64,000 nucleotides of DNA, from positions 245,519 to 309,518 of the forward strand of contig NZ_MUHA01000007.1 in NCBI RefSeq assembly GCF_002217355.1, written 5' to 3'. A program made the translations under genes and the position numbers. Positions 51,518-61,494 of the stretch are shown here, one piece after another. The notes below the pieces were generated by a model. That model ran no database searches and was not told the DNA's origin. It worked only from the letters and a program-made list of their open reading frames with translations. Positions within the stretch are counted from its first letter, which is position 1, and every line of letters starts with the position of its first letter. This stretch comes from Flavobacterium oncorhynchi. Its GTDB lineage: Bacteria > Bacteroidota > Bacteroidia > Flavobacteriales > Flavobacteriaceae.

Positions 51518-53197
51518 ATGAAAGAAACTAAACATATATCAAGATCAAGAGCTCAGGAATCATCTGCAGCTATAGAAAAAATGTACATTACAATGCGTCA
51601 CTTATTCAACCGTGGTTTTTATAAACCAATGGGAGTTTCTGGTGATAGTTTAAGAGAATCATTATTGGCTTTACGCCCAGAAATTTATGGGAATATTGCC
51701 GAAGAAAAAGTAGAATTAAACGGACTTTTGTACGTTATAGAACGTTTACCAATAGGAATCGAACAATGCCGTTTTATCAATTTAACTTCAGATGAAGGTT
51801 ATTCTAAATCGCATTTTCAACCAATTGTTCCTCCAAAAAGAAGAAGAAACTGTTATAGAATCGACGAGGAACAAATGAATGTCGAAATCACGCGCGGACG
51901 TTCTGATATTTACGATATTCTGACGCATTTGACTTTTATTTTTATCGAATCGCATAAAATTAAAAATAGAGTTTTATTAGATGACGGTGGAGAGGTTTCT
52001 CGCGATTGGCTTAAATTAGAACAAGCTGTAATGCAGACTAAAAAGCTGGCGCAGATTGAAAAAGAAAAAGCGATTTCGCACGTTGCAAACATTTTAGGCC
52101 GAACTTTTGAAGAGGTTTTAGACATTTATGACGCTTTTGGTTCTGAAAATGCGCCTGATCGTTTCCTTCACGTTATTTACTGGTTAGGAAAATTAGCAAT
52201 CGAAGAAATTGTTGAAAACAATAAACGAACAATTACTTTCAGCCCTGTTTTACGCGAACGTCTAGGGCACCATATTCACGGAGAAATTTGGGCAACAAAT
52301 ATCAAAGAAGTTCTAAAAGCAAATGACCTTTTAAAACGACCAATTCACGTAATTAGTGCTAATATGCACAGTGTGATGAACTCGATTTTTGCGACGCCTT
52401 TATTGAAAACAAAATTTAAAGGAAAAACAGATTTCTTTATATATGAAGAATTAAGCAACTCAGGATCAAAAGAAATTAGAAGTCATGTTGAAGAATTGGC
52501 TTTGAAAAACGGAATGATTTCACTTCCTGATACTTCGGGAACCAACATTGACGTTCAAATTTTTGATACGGCAAAAATCGACTGGTCAAAAACAGCATTC
52601 TCTGAAGCGAAAATCGACGATGAAAAACCGGTAATTATTGTAATGGATTATGCTTTTGGAGAGCAGGCTTATGAAACTATCGACGAACTTTTAAAACCAT
52701 TTAAAAAAGAAACATTACTAAATGTAAAATCAGTTTCTATAATGGGTAAAGCCGGAATTCTTGAAGGTGGAAAAGGCGATATTATGATTCCTACAGCACA
52801 TATAAATGAAGGAACGGCTGATAATTATTTCTTCGAAAATGAATTAACAGGCGCCATGTTTGAAGGAAACGATATTGCAGTTTTTGAAGGTGCGATGGTT
52901 ACTGTTTTAGGAACATCTTTGCAAAACAGAGATTTATTGAAATTTTTCCACGAATCGACGTGGGGTGTAATTGGTCTTGAAATGGAAGGATCTTATTACC
53001 AAAAAGCGATACAATCAGCTTCAAAAATTAGAAAAAGTGTACCGCACGATATAAAAGTTCGTTATGCCTATTACGCTTCAGATAATCCATTAGAAACGGG
53101 AAGTACTTTGGCTTCTGGCGGACTTGGAACAACGGGGGTAAAACCAACTTATTTGATTACTATTAAAATTTTAGAACAAATTTTCAACGTAAAATAA
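51518..53197 (+). CDS. DUF6909-like protein with nucleoside-phosphorylase-like C-terminus
   Basis: The 559-aa protein has a helical N-terminal half (1-250) of unknown family. The C-terminal half carries VSIMGKAGILEGGKGDIMIPTAH, then GVIGLEMEGSYYQKAI, which resemble the glycine loop and M-E-G-x motif of nucleoside phosphorylases and AMP nucleosidases. The early ISRSRAQESSAAIEKMYITMRHLFNRGFYKP is distinctive. It follows GH3 by 118 nt and precedes the polysaccharide genes. A nucleotide- or nucleoside-binding role is an inference; the family name comes from memory of Bacteroidetes annotation. Confidence 0.62.
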   Translation: MKETKHISRSRAQESSAAIEKMYITMRHLFNRGFYKPMGVSGDSLRESLLALRPEIYGNIAEEKVELNGLLYVIERLPIGIEQCRFINLTSDEGYSKSHFQPIVPPKRRRNCYRIDEEQMNVEITRGRSDIYDILTHLTFIFIESHKIKNRVLLDDGGEVSRDWLKLEQAVMQTKKLAQIEKEKAISHVANILGRTFEEVLDIYDAFGSENAPDRFLHVIYWLGKLAIEEIVENNKRTITFSPVLRERLGHHIHGEIWATNIKEVLKANDLLKRPIHVISANMHSVMNSIFATPLLKTKFKGKTDFFIYEELSNSGSKEIRSHVEELALKNGMISLPDTSGTNIDVQIFDTAKIDWSKTAFSEAKIDDEKPVIIVMDYAFGEQAYETIDELLKPFKKETLLNVKSVSIMGKAGILEGGKGDIMIPTAHINEGTADNYFFENELTGAMFEGNDIAVFEGAMVTVLGTSLQNRDLLKFFHESTWGVIGLEMEGSYYQKAIQSASKIRKSVPHDIKVRYAYYASDNPLETGSTLASGGLGTTGVKPTYLITIKILEQIFNVK

Positions 53198-53206
53198 AAA
53201 ACGTAA

Positions 53207-54193
53207 ATGAGTACAAAAGTACCCCAAAACAACTCAGAGCAGGAAATTGATATTTTTGATTTATCGAAAACAATTGGGAATTTTTTCGACAGAATAAATG
53301 CCTTACTTTTTAGATCAATTCAGTTTTTTATTCGAAACTGGATAATTATATTGGTTTTGATTGTTCTTGGATTTGGTTTGGGGTGGTTTTTGGATTCAAA
53401 CAAAAAGACGTTTCAAAATGAGGTTATTGTAACGCCCAATTTTGGCAGTGTAGATTATTTATATTCTAAAATAGATTTAATCGAGTCTAAAATTGTTTCA
53501 GGAGATACTGTTTTCTTAAAAAAGGTCGTTGGAATTTCGAATCCAAAAGCAATCAAAAAAATCGAAATTAAACCAATTGCCGACGTTTATAAATTTATTG
53601 AAGACAAGGAACAAAACTTTGAACTCATAAAATTAATGGCTGAGGTTGGTGAAGTAAAAAAAGTTCTGGAAGATAATATAACGAGCAAAAATTATACTTT
53701 TCATACTATTTCGTTTGTATCAAATAAAGAAGTAAATGACAAAGAAATAGTTTTACCATTGATGCAGTATTTAAACAGCTCAGAATATTTTAATGCACTT
53801 CAAAAAATAGGATATAAAAATCTAGAGCAGCAAATTGCTAAAAATGATACTATCATTGCTCAAATTGACGATGTTTTAAATGGTTTTTCGAGCACGGTTA
53901 AAAATGGACCAAAGAACGATAAATTGGTTTATTACAATGAGAATACACAGCTTAATGATCTAATTAAAACCAAGCAAACTTTGATAGTTGATCAAGGAAG
54001 AAATAGATTAAAGTTAGTGAACTACGATAAAGCAGTTAAAGAGATTAATACCACTTTGAACATAAATATTGTAAAGCTTACAAATGGTAATTTTAAAATT
54101 TTGCTTCCAGCAGTCTTTATTCTTCTTTTTATTTTTATTCATTTGTTCAAGAAGTTTTACAACAGTCAGCTTTTAAAATCTCAAATTAAATAA
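53207..54193 (+). CDS. Wzz-like polysaccharide chain-length determinant
   Basis: The 328-aa protein has an N-terminal membrane helix (about 44-66, WIIILVLIVLGFGLGWFL), a periplasmic helical domain, and a second helix near the C-terminus (about 300-318), the layout of Wzz/PCP proteins controlling O-antigen or capsule length. No tyrosine kinase domain is fused. It starts 9 nt after the DUF6909 gene and 7 nt before the flippase. Confidence 0.75.
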   Translation: MSTKVPQNNSEQEIDIFDLSKTIGNFFDRINALLFRSIQFFIRNWIIILVLIVLGFGLGWFLDSNKKTFQNEVIVTPNFGSVDYLYSKIDLIESKIVSGDTVFLKKVVGISNPKAIKKIEIKPIADVYKFIEDKEQNFELIKLMAEVGEVKKVLEDNITSKNYTFHTISFVSNKEVNDKEIVLPLMQYLNSSEYFNALQKIGYKNLEQQIAKNDTIIAQIDDVLNGFSSTVKNGPKNDKLVYYNENTQLNDLIKTKQTLIVDQGRNRLKLVNYDKAVKEINTTLNINIVKLTNGNFKILLPAVFILLFIFIHLFKKFYNSQLLKSQIK

Positions 54194-54200
54194 CGATGTA

Positions 54201-55505
54201 TTGAAAACGAACAAAATCTTTGAAAGAATTTCGCAGAATGCATTTTTAAAACAAAGTCTAAGTACTTTGTTTTTGAGGATTTTTGGAGTTGTTTTACTTT
54301 TTGGATTCACCATATTTCTAACAAAATGTTACAGTCCTAAATTAGTTGGGCAGTATGATTTTGCACGTTCTTTTCTTTTAGCCATCGGAAGCATATGTTT
54401 ATTAGGTTTCGATCAGTCTATTTTATATTTTAAAGGAAGATTGGCGGGCACGGGAGGACTTGAGCAATTGAAAAAAATCTACTTTAAAATGGTTGCAATG
54501 CTGTTTGCAACTTCAATTGCAGCAATTGTTATTGTTGCCTTAATTAGTAAGGAATTAATAAATAATTACTTTTCAGATAATGAGGTATATTCTATTTTAT
54601 TAAAAGGTACAGCAACATTGTTTTTCTACGGAATTTCGACTTTAAATACAGAGATTTTTAGAGCCTTAGATAAATTGTATACGGCTGAATTGTTTAGAAA
54701 TGTTGTGAAATATGTTCCTTTAATTGCAGGCGCGATACTATTATTTTATTGGAATAAAGAAACCTATTTGGTAGATATTTTTTTGATTGGATTTGTTTTG
54801 CTTTCAATCATTAGCTCAGTATATGTTTATATTTATTTTAGAGAACTTACAGTCACAGAAAGTAACGATACTTTTTCGCATAAAGAAGTATTCTTAAAAT
54901 CGTACCCAATTGCAATAAGCGGAATGGCAATGTTTCTTTTAATGAGTTTTGATATTATGTTTTTAAAAAAATATCGAAATGACGAAACAGTCGCTTTTTA
55001 TTCTGTTGGTTTTAAAGTAATGACCATCGTTTCAGTAATAATTTTAACCATTAATATTACTGTTTCAGCAAAAATTGCAGAGTTTTTTGCGAAAGATAAT
55101 AAAGCAGAATTAAAAAGAATTTTACGAAATAGTGTTCGTTTAATCTTCGGAATCACATTTCCGGTAATAGTTATAATCAGCCTGTGTTCTGAGCATGTAT
55201 TGTCTTTTTTTGGGCATCAATACGTAGTTGCAAAAGAAGCTTTTTTAGTTTTAATAATTGGTCAAGGAGTTTGTTCCGCGTTTGGGTCTGCGCCGGTTTA
55301 TTTGAATATGACGGGAAGACAGCATATTTTTCAGATTGTTTTAATTGCGGCTGTTGTAATTAATTTTCTTTTAAACCGATTTTTAATTCCAGAATATGGA
55401 ATGGTTGGTGGCGCGATTGCATTTGTTTCAAGCTCTATTTTCTGGAATAGTGTTGTAGCCTTAATTATTTATCGAAAAGATAAAATAGTGATTTTTTTAC
55501 ATTAA
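54201..55505 (+). CDS. Wzx-like polysaccharide flippase
   Basis: The 434-aa protein has about twelve membrane helices and the MATE/PST-family layout (opening FLKQSLSTLFLRIFGVVLLFGFTIFLTKCYSPKLVGQYDFARS). It should flip lipid-linked sugar units across the inner membrane. The best start is TTG at 54201, since the nearby ATG at 54195 runs into a stop at once, and no ATG lies near in frame. Gene order Wzz-Wzx-membrane protein-ligase is a typical Wzy-dependent pathway. Confidence 0.85.
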   Translation: MKTNKIFERISQNAFLKQSLSTLFLRIFGVVLLFGFTIFLTKCYSPKLVGQYDFARSFLLAIGSICLLGFDQSILYFKGRLAGTGGLEQLKKIYFKMVAMLFATSIAAIVIVALISKELINNYFSDNEVYSILLKGTATLFFYGISTLNTEIFRALDKLYTAELFRNVVKYVPLIAGAILLFYWNKETYLVDIFLIGFVLLSIISSVYVYIYFRELTVTESNDTFSHKEVFLKSYPIAISGMAMFLLMSFDIMFLKKYRNDETVAFYSVGFKVMTIVSVIILTINITVSAKIAEFFAKDNKAELKRILRNSVRLIFGITFPVIVIISLCSEHVLSFFGHQYVVAKEAFLVLIIGQGVCSAFGSAPVYLNMTGRQHIFQIVLIAAVVINFLLNRFLIPEYGMVGGAIAFVSSSIFWNSVVALIIYRKDKIVIFLH

Positions 55506-55522
55506 GAAATGACAATTTTTAT

Positions 55523-56581
55523 ATGAAAATAGAAAAAAGAAAAGCAGCATTTTTACTTATTGCAACAGCCAATCTAGCAGTTGCAGCAGCTGCTTTTTTT
55601 ATTTTGCCTCCCAAGTTTTTTTATGATGCTGCTATTATTGCATACGATAAAGGAAATGAAATAGGATATATAGGGAGTTATCCGGTTTCGATTTTGTTGT
55701 ATAAAATTTCTGGACTGCGTTGCTTACCCTTTCCAATCATTGCTTTAATTCAGTTTCCTGTTTTAATGTATGTTTTGTACAAAATAGGTATTCCAGATCG
55801 TTTTGAAAAGCTCAATGTCAAGAACATTTTGGTTTATATGGCATTTTTAATGATTGCCATTTTTGTATCAATGCCGTCAAAAGAGTTTATAACCTTTTTA
55901 TATCTCTCTCCAATCGTTTTTATGTGCTTAAATGAACAAATTTCGTTGAAAAGAACAATCATATACACAGTACTTTTATTGTTGGTTTTCGGCGTGTTTT
56001 TTCGTCCCTATTATCTTTTAATTCCAGTTATTGGCGGCGGGATGTATTTAGTAAGTTTAGTGAGTTTTAAAAGTAAAACTATAACAACACTGTTTTATGG
56101 TTTGCTAATAGCCATTTTTTTATCTTTTAGTCATGGCGTTTTAAAAGGGAAATATCTTTCAGAAATCAGCCGAGAAGTGGTAAACAATGAACGTATAGGT
56201 TCTGCTGATGCCAATTCTATTATTATTTCTCCCGTTAAAACAGATACGTGGTACGGAGAAGCTATTGGAATATTTTACGGATTTTTTACAGTCAATATTC
56301 CAATAAACGGCTTAAAACACCTATTATCACCACAAATAATTATATTTATAATCTGGCAGTTATTACTGTTTTACATTTTATTAGTTCGGTTTGCAAAATG
56401 TTTGGCAGATCGAAAAACATATTCAAAAGAACTGTTAGTACTGCTCATTATTTTTTCTTTCTTTATCGTACAAGGAGTTTTTGAACCCGATTTAGGCACC
56501 GCTGTACGACATAAAATGGGTGTTTTTCCTTTAATTTATTTTGCATTATACTATGAATCTTTCAGAAAAAAACTTCAATAA
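55523..56581 (+). CDS. Multi-pass membrane protein of the polysaccharide locus
   Basis: The 352-aa protein has about nine or ten hydrophobic segments and few motifs. Its position between flippase and O-antigen ligase suggests a polymerase-like or EpsG-type protein; I do not recognise the family. It overlaps the next gene by 29 nt with the start chosen there, so translation is coupled. The codon usage is A/T-rich, like its neighbours. Confidence 0.6.
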   Translation: MKIEKRKAAFLLIATANLAVAAAAFFILPPKFFYDAAIIAYDKGNEIGYIGSYPVSILLYKISGLRCLPFPIIALIQFPVLMYVLYKIGIPDRFEKLNVKNILVYMAFLMIAIFVSMPSKEFITFLYLSPIVFMCLNEQISLKRTIIYTVLLLLVFGVFFRPYYLLIPVIGGGMYLVSLVSFKSKTITTLFYGLLIAIFLSFSHGVLKGKYLSEISREVVNNERIGSADANSIIISPVKTDTWYGEAIGIFYGFFTVNIPINGLKHLLSPQIIIFIIWQLLLFYILLVRFAKCLADRKTYSKELLVLLIIFSFFIVQGVFEPDLGTAVRHKMGVFPLIYFALYYESFRKKLQ

Positions 56582-57857
56582 AATATTTCATGTTTTTTTG
56601 TGTCTGATTGCAATCGCAATGATATTCAGAAAACCATGTTCGCTGCTTATTATTTTATTTAGTGTTTTTAGTTTGATCTACGTAAAAAAACTAAAATTCA
56701 GCAAAACAGCTTGGATTTTGACTGCTTGTATCGCTTCACCGCTTTTGTTAGAATTATTATTTTTCTGGAATAATGATTCTATATCTAAAGGATTAAAAGC
56801 GGTTGAAAAGAGTACTTCGCTGCTATTATTTCCAATCTTTATTATTGGCCATTATCAGCGTGTAAAATTTTTAAAATTAATAGAGACTTATAGTATTGCA
56901 ACAACAATGCTGATGCTGTTTTTTTTAACTAGATTTTACGTGGTTTATCCTGATTTGGTCAGTAAATATTTAAGCAGAATTGACCTTTGGGAAATGGGTT
57001 ATAAGTTTGCAGACAGCATTGGTATTCATGCACCGGCTCTAAATATGCATTTGGCATTTGTCTCTATTTGTGCATTCTATTTTGTGTTTTACAGCTTTCA
57101 GAATAAAGAAAAAAGTACTTTTAAAATACTTCGAATAATTATTTTTTTACTTTCATTTTTCTTTGTCCTTTTAGTAAATACCAGAATGGCGTTGCTTAAT
57201 GCTTTGATTGGTTTTTTAGTTGTTTTCATTTTCGAAATAAAATCAAGATTCAACATAAAAAAAATGATCCTAACAGCAATAACAGTGTTACTTGTATTAG
57301 GTAGTATTTTGTTCGTTTTTATACAGAAAAACCCCTATATGAAGGAGAAATACTCTACTGTAACTTTTGCCTATATGGATAAAGTGGGAAAATTAGATGA
57401 AATTGATCATCCAGAAATTTATGCTTTCAATTCATTAGCAGTAAGACTCTCGGTATGGAAATCAGCTTGGGAATTATCCGTTAAAAATCTTCCTTTTGGA
57501 GTAGGAGCTTCTGATGGAAAACCAGAATTAAATAAATATTTTAAAGCAACCAACCAGCAGTTTTTGGCTAAATATGAATTTCCAACGCATAACCAGTTTT
57601 TAGATTTTTTACTAAAATTTGGAATCCTTGGTCCTTTAGTAGTAACATTTTATATTTTCAGTATCGGATATTTAGGATATGATTTGAAAAATGCGATAAT
57701 AATTTCATTTTTCATCCTCTTTTTTACCTCAAATTTAACTGATGACTTTTTGCTTAGATTTGATGGAATTGCCTTTAGCGGATTTTGGTTTTCTGTTTTT
57801 TCAAGTTATTGGCTGCCGCAAAAAGCTATTCTTGATATAAATCAAAAAGCTGTTTAA
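56553..57857 (+). CDS. O-antigen ligase/polymerase family protein
   Basis: The 434-aa protein has about ten to twelve membrane helices with a larger periplasmic loop (about 255-355) containing RLSVWKSAWELSVKNLPFGVGASDG and FPTHNQFLDFLLKFG, the Wzy_C-type motif (H-N-Q-F/W). Family members join or polymerise surface glycan units. The chosen ATG at 56553 is preferred over the TTG at 56541. The 3' end overlaps the minus-strand GT4 gene by 32 nt. Confidence 0.8.
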   Translation: MNLSEKNFNKIFHVFLCLIAIAMIFRKPCSLLIILFSVFSLIYVKKLKFSKTAWILTACIASPLLLELLFFWNNDSISKGLKAVEKSTSLLLFPIFIIGHYQRVKFLKLIETYSIATTMLMLFFLTRFYVVYPDLVSKYLSRIDLWEMGYKFADSIGIHAPALNMHLAFVSICAFYFVFYSFQNKEKSTFKILRIIIFLLSFFFVLLVNTRMALLNALIGFLVVFIFEIKSRFNIKKMILTAITVLLVLGSILFVFIQKNPYMKEKYSTVTFAYMDKVGKLDEIDHPEIYAFNSLAVRLSVWKSAWELSVKNLPFGVGASDGKPELNKYFKATNQQFLAKYEFPTHNQFLDFLLKFGILGPLVVTFYIFSIGYLGYDLKNAIIISFFILFFTSNLTDDFLLRFDGIAFSGFWFSVFSSYWLPQKAILDINQKAV

Positions 57858-58902
57858 AGTTTTTATTTTTATCAAAAAGATCCTTGCATCGAATTAATGC
57901 ATTTTCTCCAAAAACAGTTCTTGTTTTTGAATCTTTTAAAGCGTTAAAGTAACTTTCTAGTTCATTGATTTCGTTAAAAAGAAACCCCGTTTTATTAGGA
58001 ACAACAATGTCTTTATTGCCAATAATATTGGTGGCAATTACAGGTTTTTCTAGCGCCATCGCTTCTAAAATTGCAATTGGAAGACCTTCCCAAAGAGAAG
58101 TCTGCAGATAAATATCAATTGAATTTAGTATTTTAAAAACAGCATTTTTGTCTAAAATCCAACCCGTAATCTGAATATTTGGCACTGTAATCAAATGGTT
58201 TAGTTCTCCATCACCAATCCAGATAAAATTAAAATCAGGAAATTGTAAAGCAATCTCATTAAACAATTTAGGATTTCTTGCCGCAGTTATTCTGCCCAAT
58301 ATGCCAATGGTTAGTTTTGTGTTTTGATGAGGTAAAAAGTATTGACGAATTTCATTTATATCAACACCATTTCTAATAAGTTTTGAGGGACCGATATTTT
58401 TAGCAATTTCAAATTCAGTATCACCACAAGCAACAATTGTTCCTCTAAATAGGTACTGAAAGCTTTTTTCTATAACAGAATAAAACTTTTTTGTACGATT
58501 TGAAATGTCAGTTCTTAAAAAAGCATATCCGTGCGGAGAATAAAAAAGCCTTGTTTTTTTGAATAAGAAAAAAGAAGAAAGTCGTCCTAAAACCCCAGCT
58601 TTTGAGGAATGAAGATGAATAATATCAGGATTAATTTTTTTAAGTTCTTGGGTAAGTTTAATAATAGATTTTAAATCTTTCACGAGAGAAATTTCGCGAA
58701 CCATATCTAGGTGTATTAAGTTAACACCTTTAGAGAATTCGGCATTAACCTTTTGAGAACTAACACCATTTCTATTACTGCTGTAAATAATAGTAGTTTC
58801 GATGTTTTTGCTTATTTCTTCATCACCAAAGTAAGCTGACAAATCTTTAAAATAAGTATAAACACCACCTTCTAGTGCCTCAACAATATGTACAACTTTC
58901 AA
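57826..58902 (-). CDS. Glycosyltransferase family 4 protein
   Basis: The 358-aa GT-B enzyme has MKVVHIVEALEGGVYTYFKDL at the N-terminus, IIHLHSSKAGVLGRL, the second Rossmann part TIGILGRITAARNPKLF, and the nucleotide-sugar motif EGLPIAILEAMALEKPVIATNIIGNKDIV (E-x7-E). It transfers a sugar from a nucleotide donor to a growing glycan. It is the only minus-strand gene of the sugar block and overlaps the ligase gene tail-to-tail by 32 nt, suggesting a separate insertion or later rearrangement. Confidence 0.87.
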   Translation of the reverse strand: MKVVHIVEALEGGVYTYFKDLSAYFGDEEISKNIETTIIYSSNRNGVSSQKVNAEFSKGVNLIHLDMVREISLVKDLKSIIKLTQELKKINPDIIHLHSSKAGVLGRLSSFFLFKKTRLFYSPHGYAFLRTDISNRTKKFYSVIEKSFQYLFRGTIVACGDTEFEIAKNIGPSKLIRNGVDINEIRQYFLPHQNTKLTIGILGRITAARNPKLFNEIALQFPDFNFIWIGDGELNHLITVPNIQITGWILDKNAVFKILNSIDIYLQTSLWEGLPIAILEAMALEKPVIATNIIGNKDIVVPNKTGFLFNEINELESYFNALKDSKTRTVFGENALIRCKDLFDKNKNFKQLFDLYQE

Positions 58903-59073
58903 AACATTTAGAATTTAGAATCGTAAAAATAGAATAAACCAGTTTAATATCGACTTAAAAAAAACAAATCTCATTTTTAGTAAAAATTTTAGTCAATTTA
59001 AAAGGCCGGATATTTTATTACATTTGTGCATATTTACAGCCATTATCAAAACAAAAGGTTCAATAAAATCATT

Positions 59074-60057
59074 ATGAAAAGAATACTTATTACCGGAGCA
59101 GCGGGTTTTTTAGGATCACATTTGTGCGATCGATTTATCAAAGAAGGCTATTTTGTTATAGGAATGGATAATTTGATTACCGGCGATCTTAAAAACATTG
59201 AGCATTTATTCAAATTAGAACATTTTGAATTTTACCACCACGACATTACAAAATTTGTTCATATACCAGGCGATTTAGATTATATTTTGCATTTTGCATC
59301 GCCGGCAAGTCCAATAGATTATTTAAAAATTCCAATCCAGACCCTAAAAGTTGGTTCTTTAGGAACACATAATTTATTAGGATTGGCAAGAGTAAAAAAA
59401 GCTAGAATATTAATCGCTTCAACATCTGAAGTATACGGAGATCCATTAGTACATCCTCAAACAGAAGAATATTATGGCAACGTAAATACAATTGGACCAA
59501 GAGGAGTTTATGACGAAGCCAAACGTTTTCAGGAATCAATAACAATGGCATATCATACTTTTCACGGTGTTGAAACCAGAATTGTACGTATTTTTAATAC
59601 TTATGGTCCAAGAATGCGATTGAATGACGGGCGTGTAATTCCTGCTTTTATCGGACAGGCTTTGCGTGGAGAAGATTTAACGATTTTTGGAGATGGTATG
59701 CAGACTCGTTCATTTTGTTATGTTGACGATCAAGTAGAAGGTATTTTTAGATTACTGCATTCTGATTATGTATATCCAGTAAATATTGGAAATCCAGATG
59801 AGATTACAATAAAAGATTTTGCAGAAGAAATTATAAAACTTACAGGAACAAATCAAAAAGTAGTTTATCATCCATTACCTATAAACGATCCATTACAACG
59901 CCAGCCAGACACAACCAAAGCAAAAGAACTGCTGGGTTGGGAAGCAAAAGTGAGCCGTTCTGAAGGAATGAAAATTACGTATGATTATTTTAGATCACTT
60001 TCTAAAGAAGAACTTTCTAAAGAAGAGCATAAAGATTTTTCGGGTTATATTAGATAA
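59074..60057 (+). CDS. UDP-glucuronate decarboxylase (UDP-xylose synthase), SDR family
   Basis: The 327-aa protein starts [21 protein letters not shown] (NAD-binding G-x-x-G-x-x-G). It has [20 protein letters not shown], the catalytic [11 protein letters not shown] (Y-x3-K), and [11 protein letters not shown] followed by DDQVEGI, all typical of UXS. It makes UDP-xylose from UDP-glucuronate. The frame can be extended to a GTG at 59026, but the ATG at 59074 is the conserved start. A -7-like TACATTTG is at 59019-59026. No UDP-glucose dehydrogenase is in the window. Confidence 0.88.
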   Translation: MKRILITGAAGFLGSHLCDRFIKEGYFVIGMDNLITGDLKNIEHLFKLEHFEFYHHDITKFVHIPGDLDYILHFASPASPIDYLKIPIQTLKVGSLGTHNLLGLARVKKARILIASTSEVYGDPLVHPQTEEYYGNVNTIGPRGVYDEAKRFQESITMAYHTFHGVETRIVRIFNTYGPRMRLNDGRVIPAFIGQALRGEDLTIFGDGMQTRSFCYVDDQVEGIFRLLHSDYVYPVNIGNPDEITIKDFAEEIIKLTGTNQKVVYHPLPINDPLQRQPDTTKAKELLGWEAKVSRSEGMKITYDYFRSLSKEELSKEEHKDFSGYIR

Positions 60058-60120
60058 ACGGTAAACGGAATTATTTTCGAAGATAATAAATTTTGATAAA
60101 AAGGCATAGAGGAATTATTT

Positions 60121-61494
60121 ATGATGGCATTTCACACAGGAAGATATTCAAAATATATTAGGCCAATAAGTATTTTAATCGACCTGACAATGATCTCTAT
60201 ACTCAGTTTTTTCATTTTTTTTAATGAACTGGGTTCATCAAATATTTGGATTTTAATATTTTATCAAATTATCGCTTGGGGAATAGTTGCCTTTTCTGTT
60301 AAATTTTATGATGTATATCGCTTTACAACTCCAGTTGCTATTACATCAAAAATAATCAAACAAGGAATTTTATTTGTATTGACTGTTATTGCATTTTTTC
60401 CATTTTCTAGACAAGCCATTTTTAACGAATCAAAGATTTTTTTGTTTATAATTCTGGTTTTGGTAGTAGTTACCGTTTTTAAATTTGCTTGGTTTTTTTA
60501 TTTAAAAGAATATAGAATAATAACAGGCAACAATTATAGGAATGCCGTTATTATTGGATTTACACCAGAAGCAATTAGTCTTAAAAATCTTTTTGAAACC
60601 AGAAAAGACTATGGGTATAGATTTTTAGGATATTTTTCAGATATAAATGAAAATCAGAATATTACTGGAAAATTAGATGCTTTAAAGCCATTTGTGATCG
60701 AAAATGAAGTCGATGAAATTTACTGTTCTTTGAATGAAGTATCAAACAACAGTTTGAAAAAGCTAATTGATTTTGCAGATGAAAATAATAAAACGATAAA
60801 GTTTATTCCTGATACAAAGGAGATTTTCTCAAAAAATCTAAAGATAGATTACTACGATTTTTTCCCAGTATTGTCATTAAAACAAACCGTACTTAATGAG
60901 CCTGCAGTAAAATTCATGAAGCGTCTGTTTGATGTTTTATTCTCTCTTTTGGTAATCGTTTTTTTATTGTCATGGCTGATTCCAGTATTAGCTATTTTAA
61001 TCAAATTAGAATCAAAAGGTCCCGTTTTTTTCAAACAAGGCAGACCCGGAATAGATGAGAACGAATTTGTATGTTATAAATTACGTTCTATGTATATTAA
61101 TAAAACAACTGAAAAAGAAGCTTCAAAAGATGATCCTCGCGTAACAGGAATGGGGCGTTTTATGAGAAAAACAAGTATAGACGAGCTCCCGCAATTTATA
61201 AATGTTCTATTAGGTGATATGTCCGTTGTTGGACCTAGACCTCATTTGTGGTCTCAGAATAAAGAATACAGCAGCAGAGTAAAAAAATACATGATTCGCC
61301 ATTGCGTAAAGCCAGGAATTACTGGTTTAGCGCAAGTAAGCGGTTTTAGAGGCGAAATAACGATAGAAAGAGATATGATAAACCGAATAAAGTTTGATGT
61401 TTTTTATATCGAGAACTGGTCTTTAATTTTAGATTTAAAAATAATTCTTCAAACCGTTATTAATATTTTTAAAGGCGATCAAAAGGCATATTAA
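60121..61494 (+). CDS. Polyprenyl-phosphate glycosylphosphotransferase (WcaJ/WbaP type)
   Basis: The 457-aa protein has about four N-terminal membrane helices, a CoA-binding-like middle part (about 140-240), and the catalytic C-terminus from residue 265: [39 protein letters not shown], the [21 protein letters not shown] motif and [10 protein letters not shown]. It adds the first sugar phosphate to undecaprenyl phosphate, starting the glycan unit. Its stop overlaps the following GT2 start (TAATG). Confidence 0.9.
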   Translation: MMAFHTGRYSKYIRPISILIDLTMISILSFFIFFNELGSSNIWILIFYQIIAWGIVAFSVKFYDVYRFTTPVAITSKIIKQGILFVLTVIAFFPFSRQAIFNESKIFLFIILVLVVVTVFKFAWFFYLKEYRIITGNNYRNAVIIGFTPEAISLKNLFETRKDYGYRFLGYFSDINENQNITGKLDALKPFVIENEVDEIYCSLNEVSNNSLKKLIDFADENNKTIKFIPDTKEIFSKNLKIDYYDFFPVLSLKQTVLNEPAVKFMKRLFDVLFSLLVIVFLLSWLIPVLAILIKLESKGPVFFKQGRPGIDENEFVCYKLRSMYINKTTEKEASKDDPRVTGMGRFMRKTSIDELPQFINVLLGDMSVVGPRPHLWSQNKEYSSRVKKYMIRHCVKPGITGLAQVSGFRGEITIERDMINRIKFDVFYIENWSLILDLKIILQTVINIFKGDQKAY

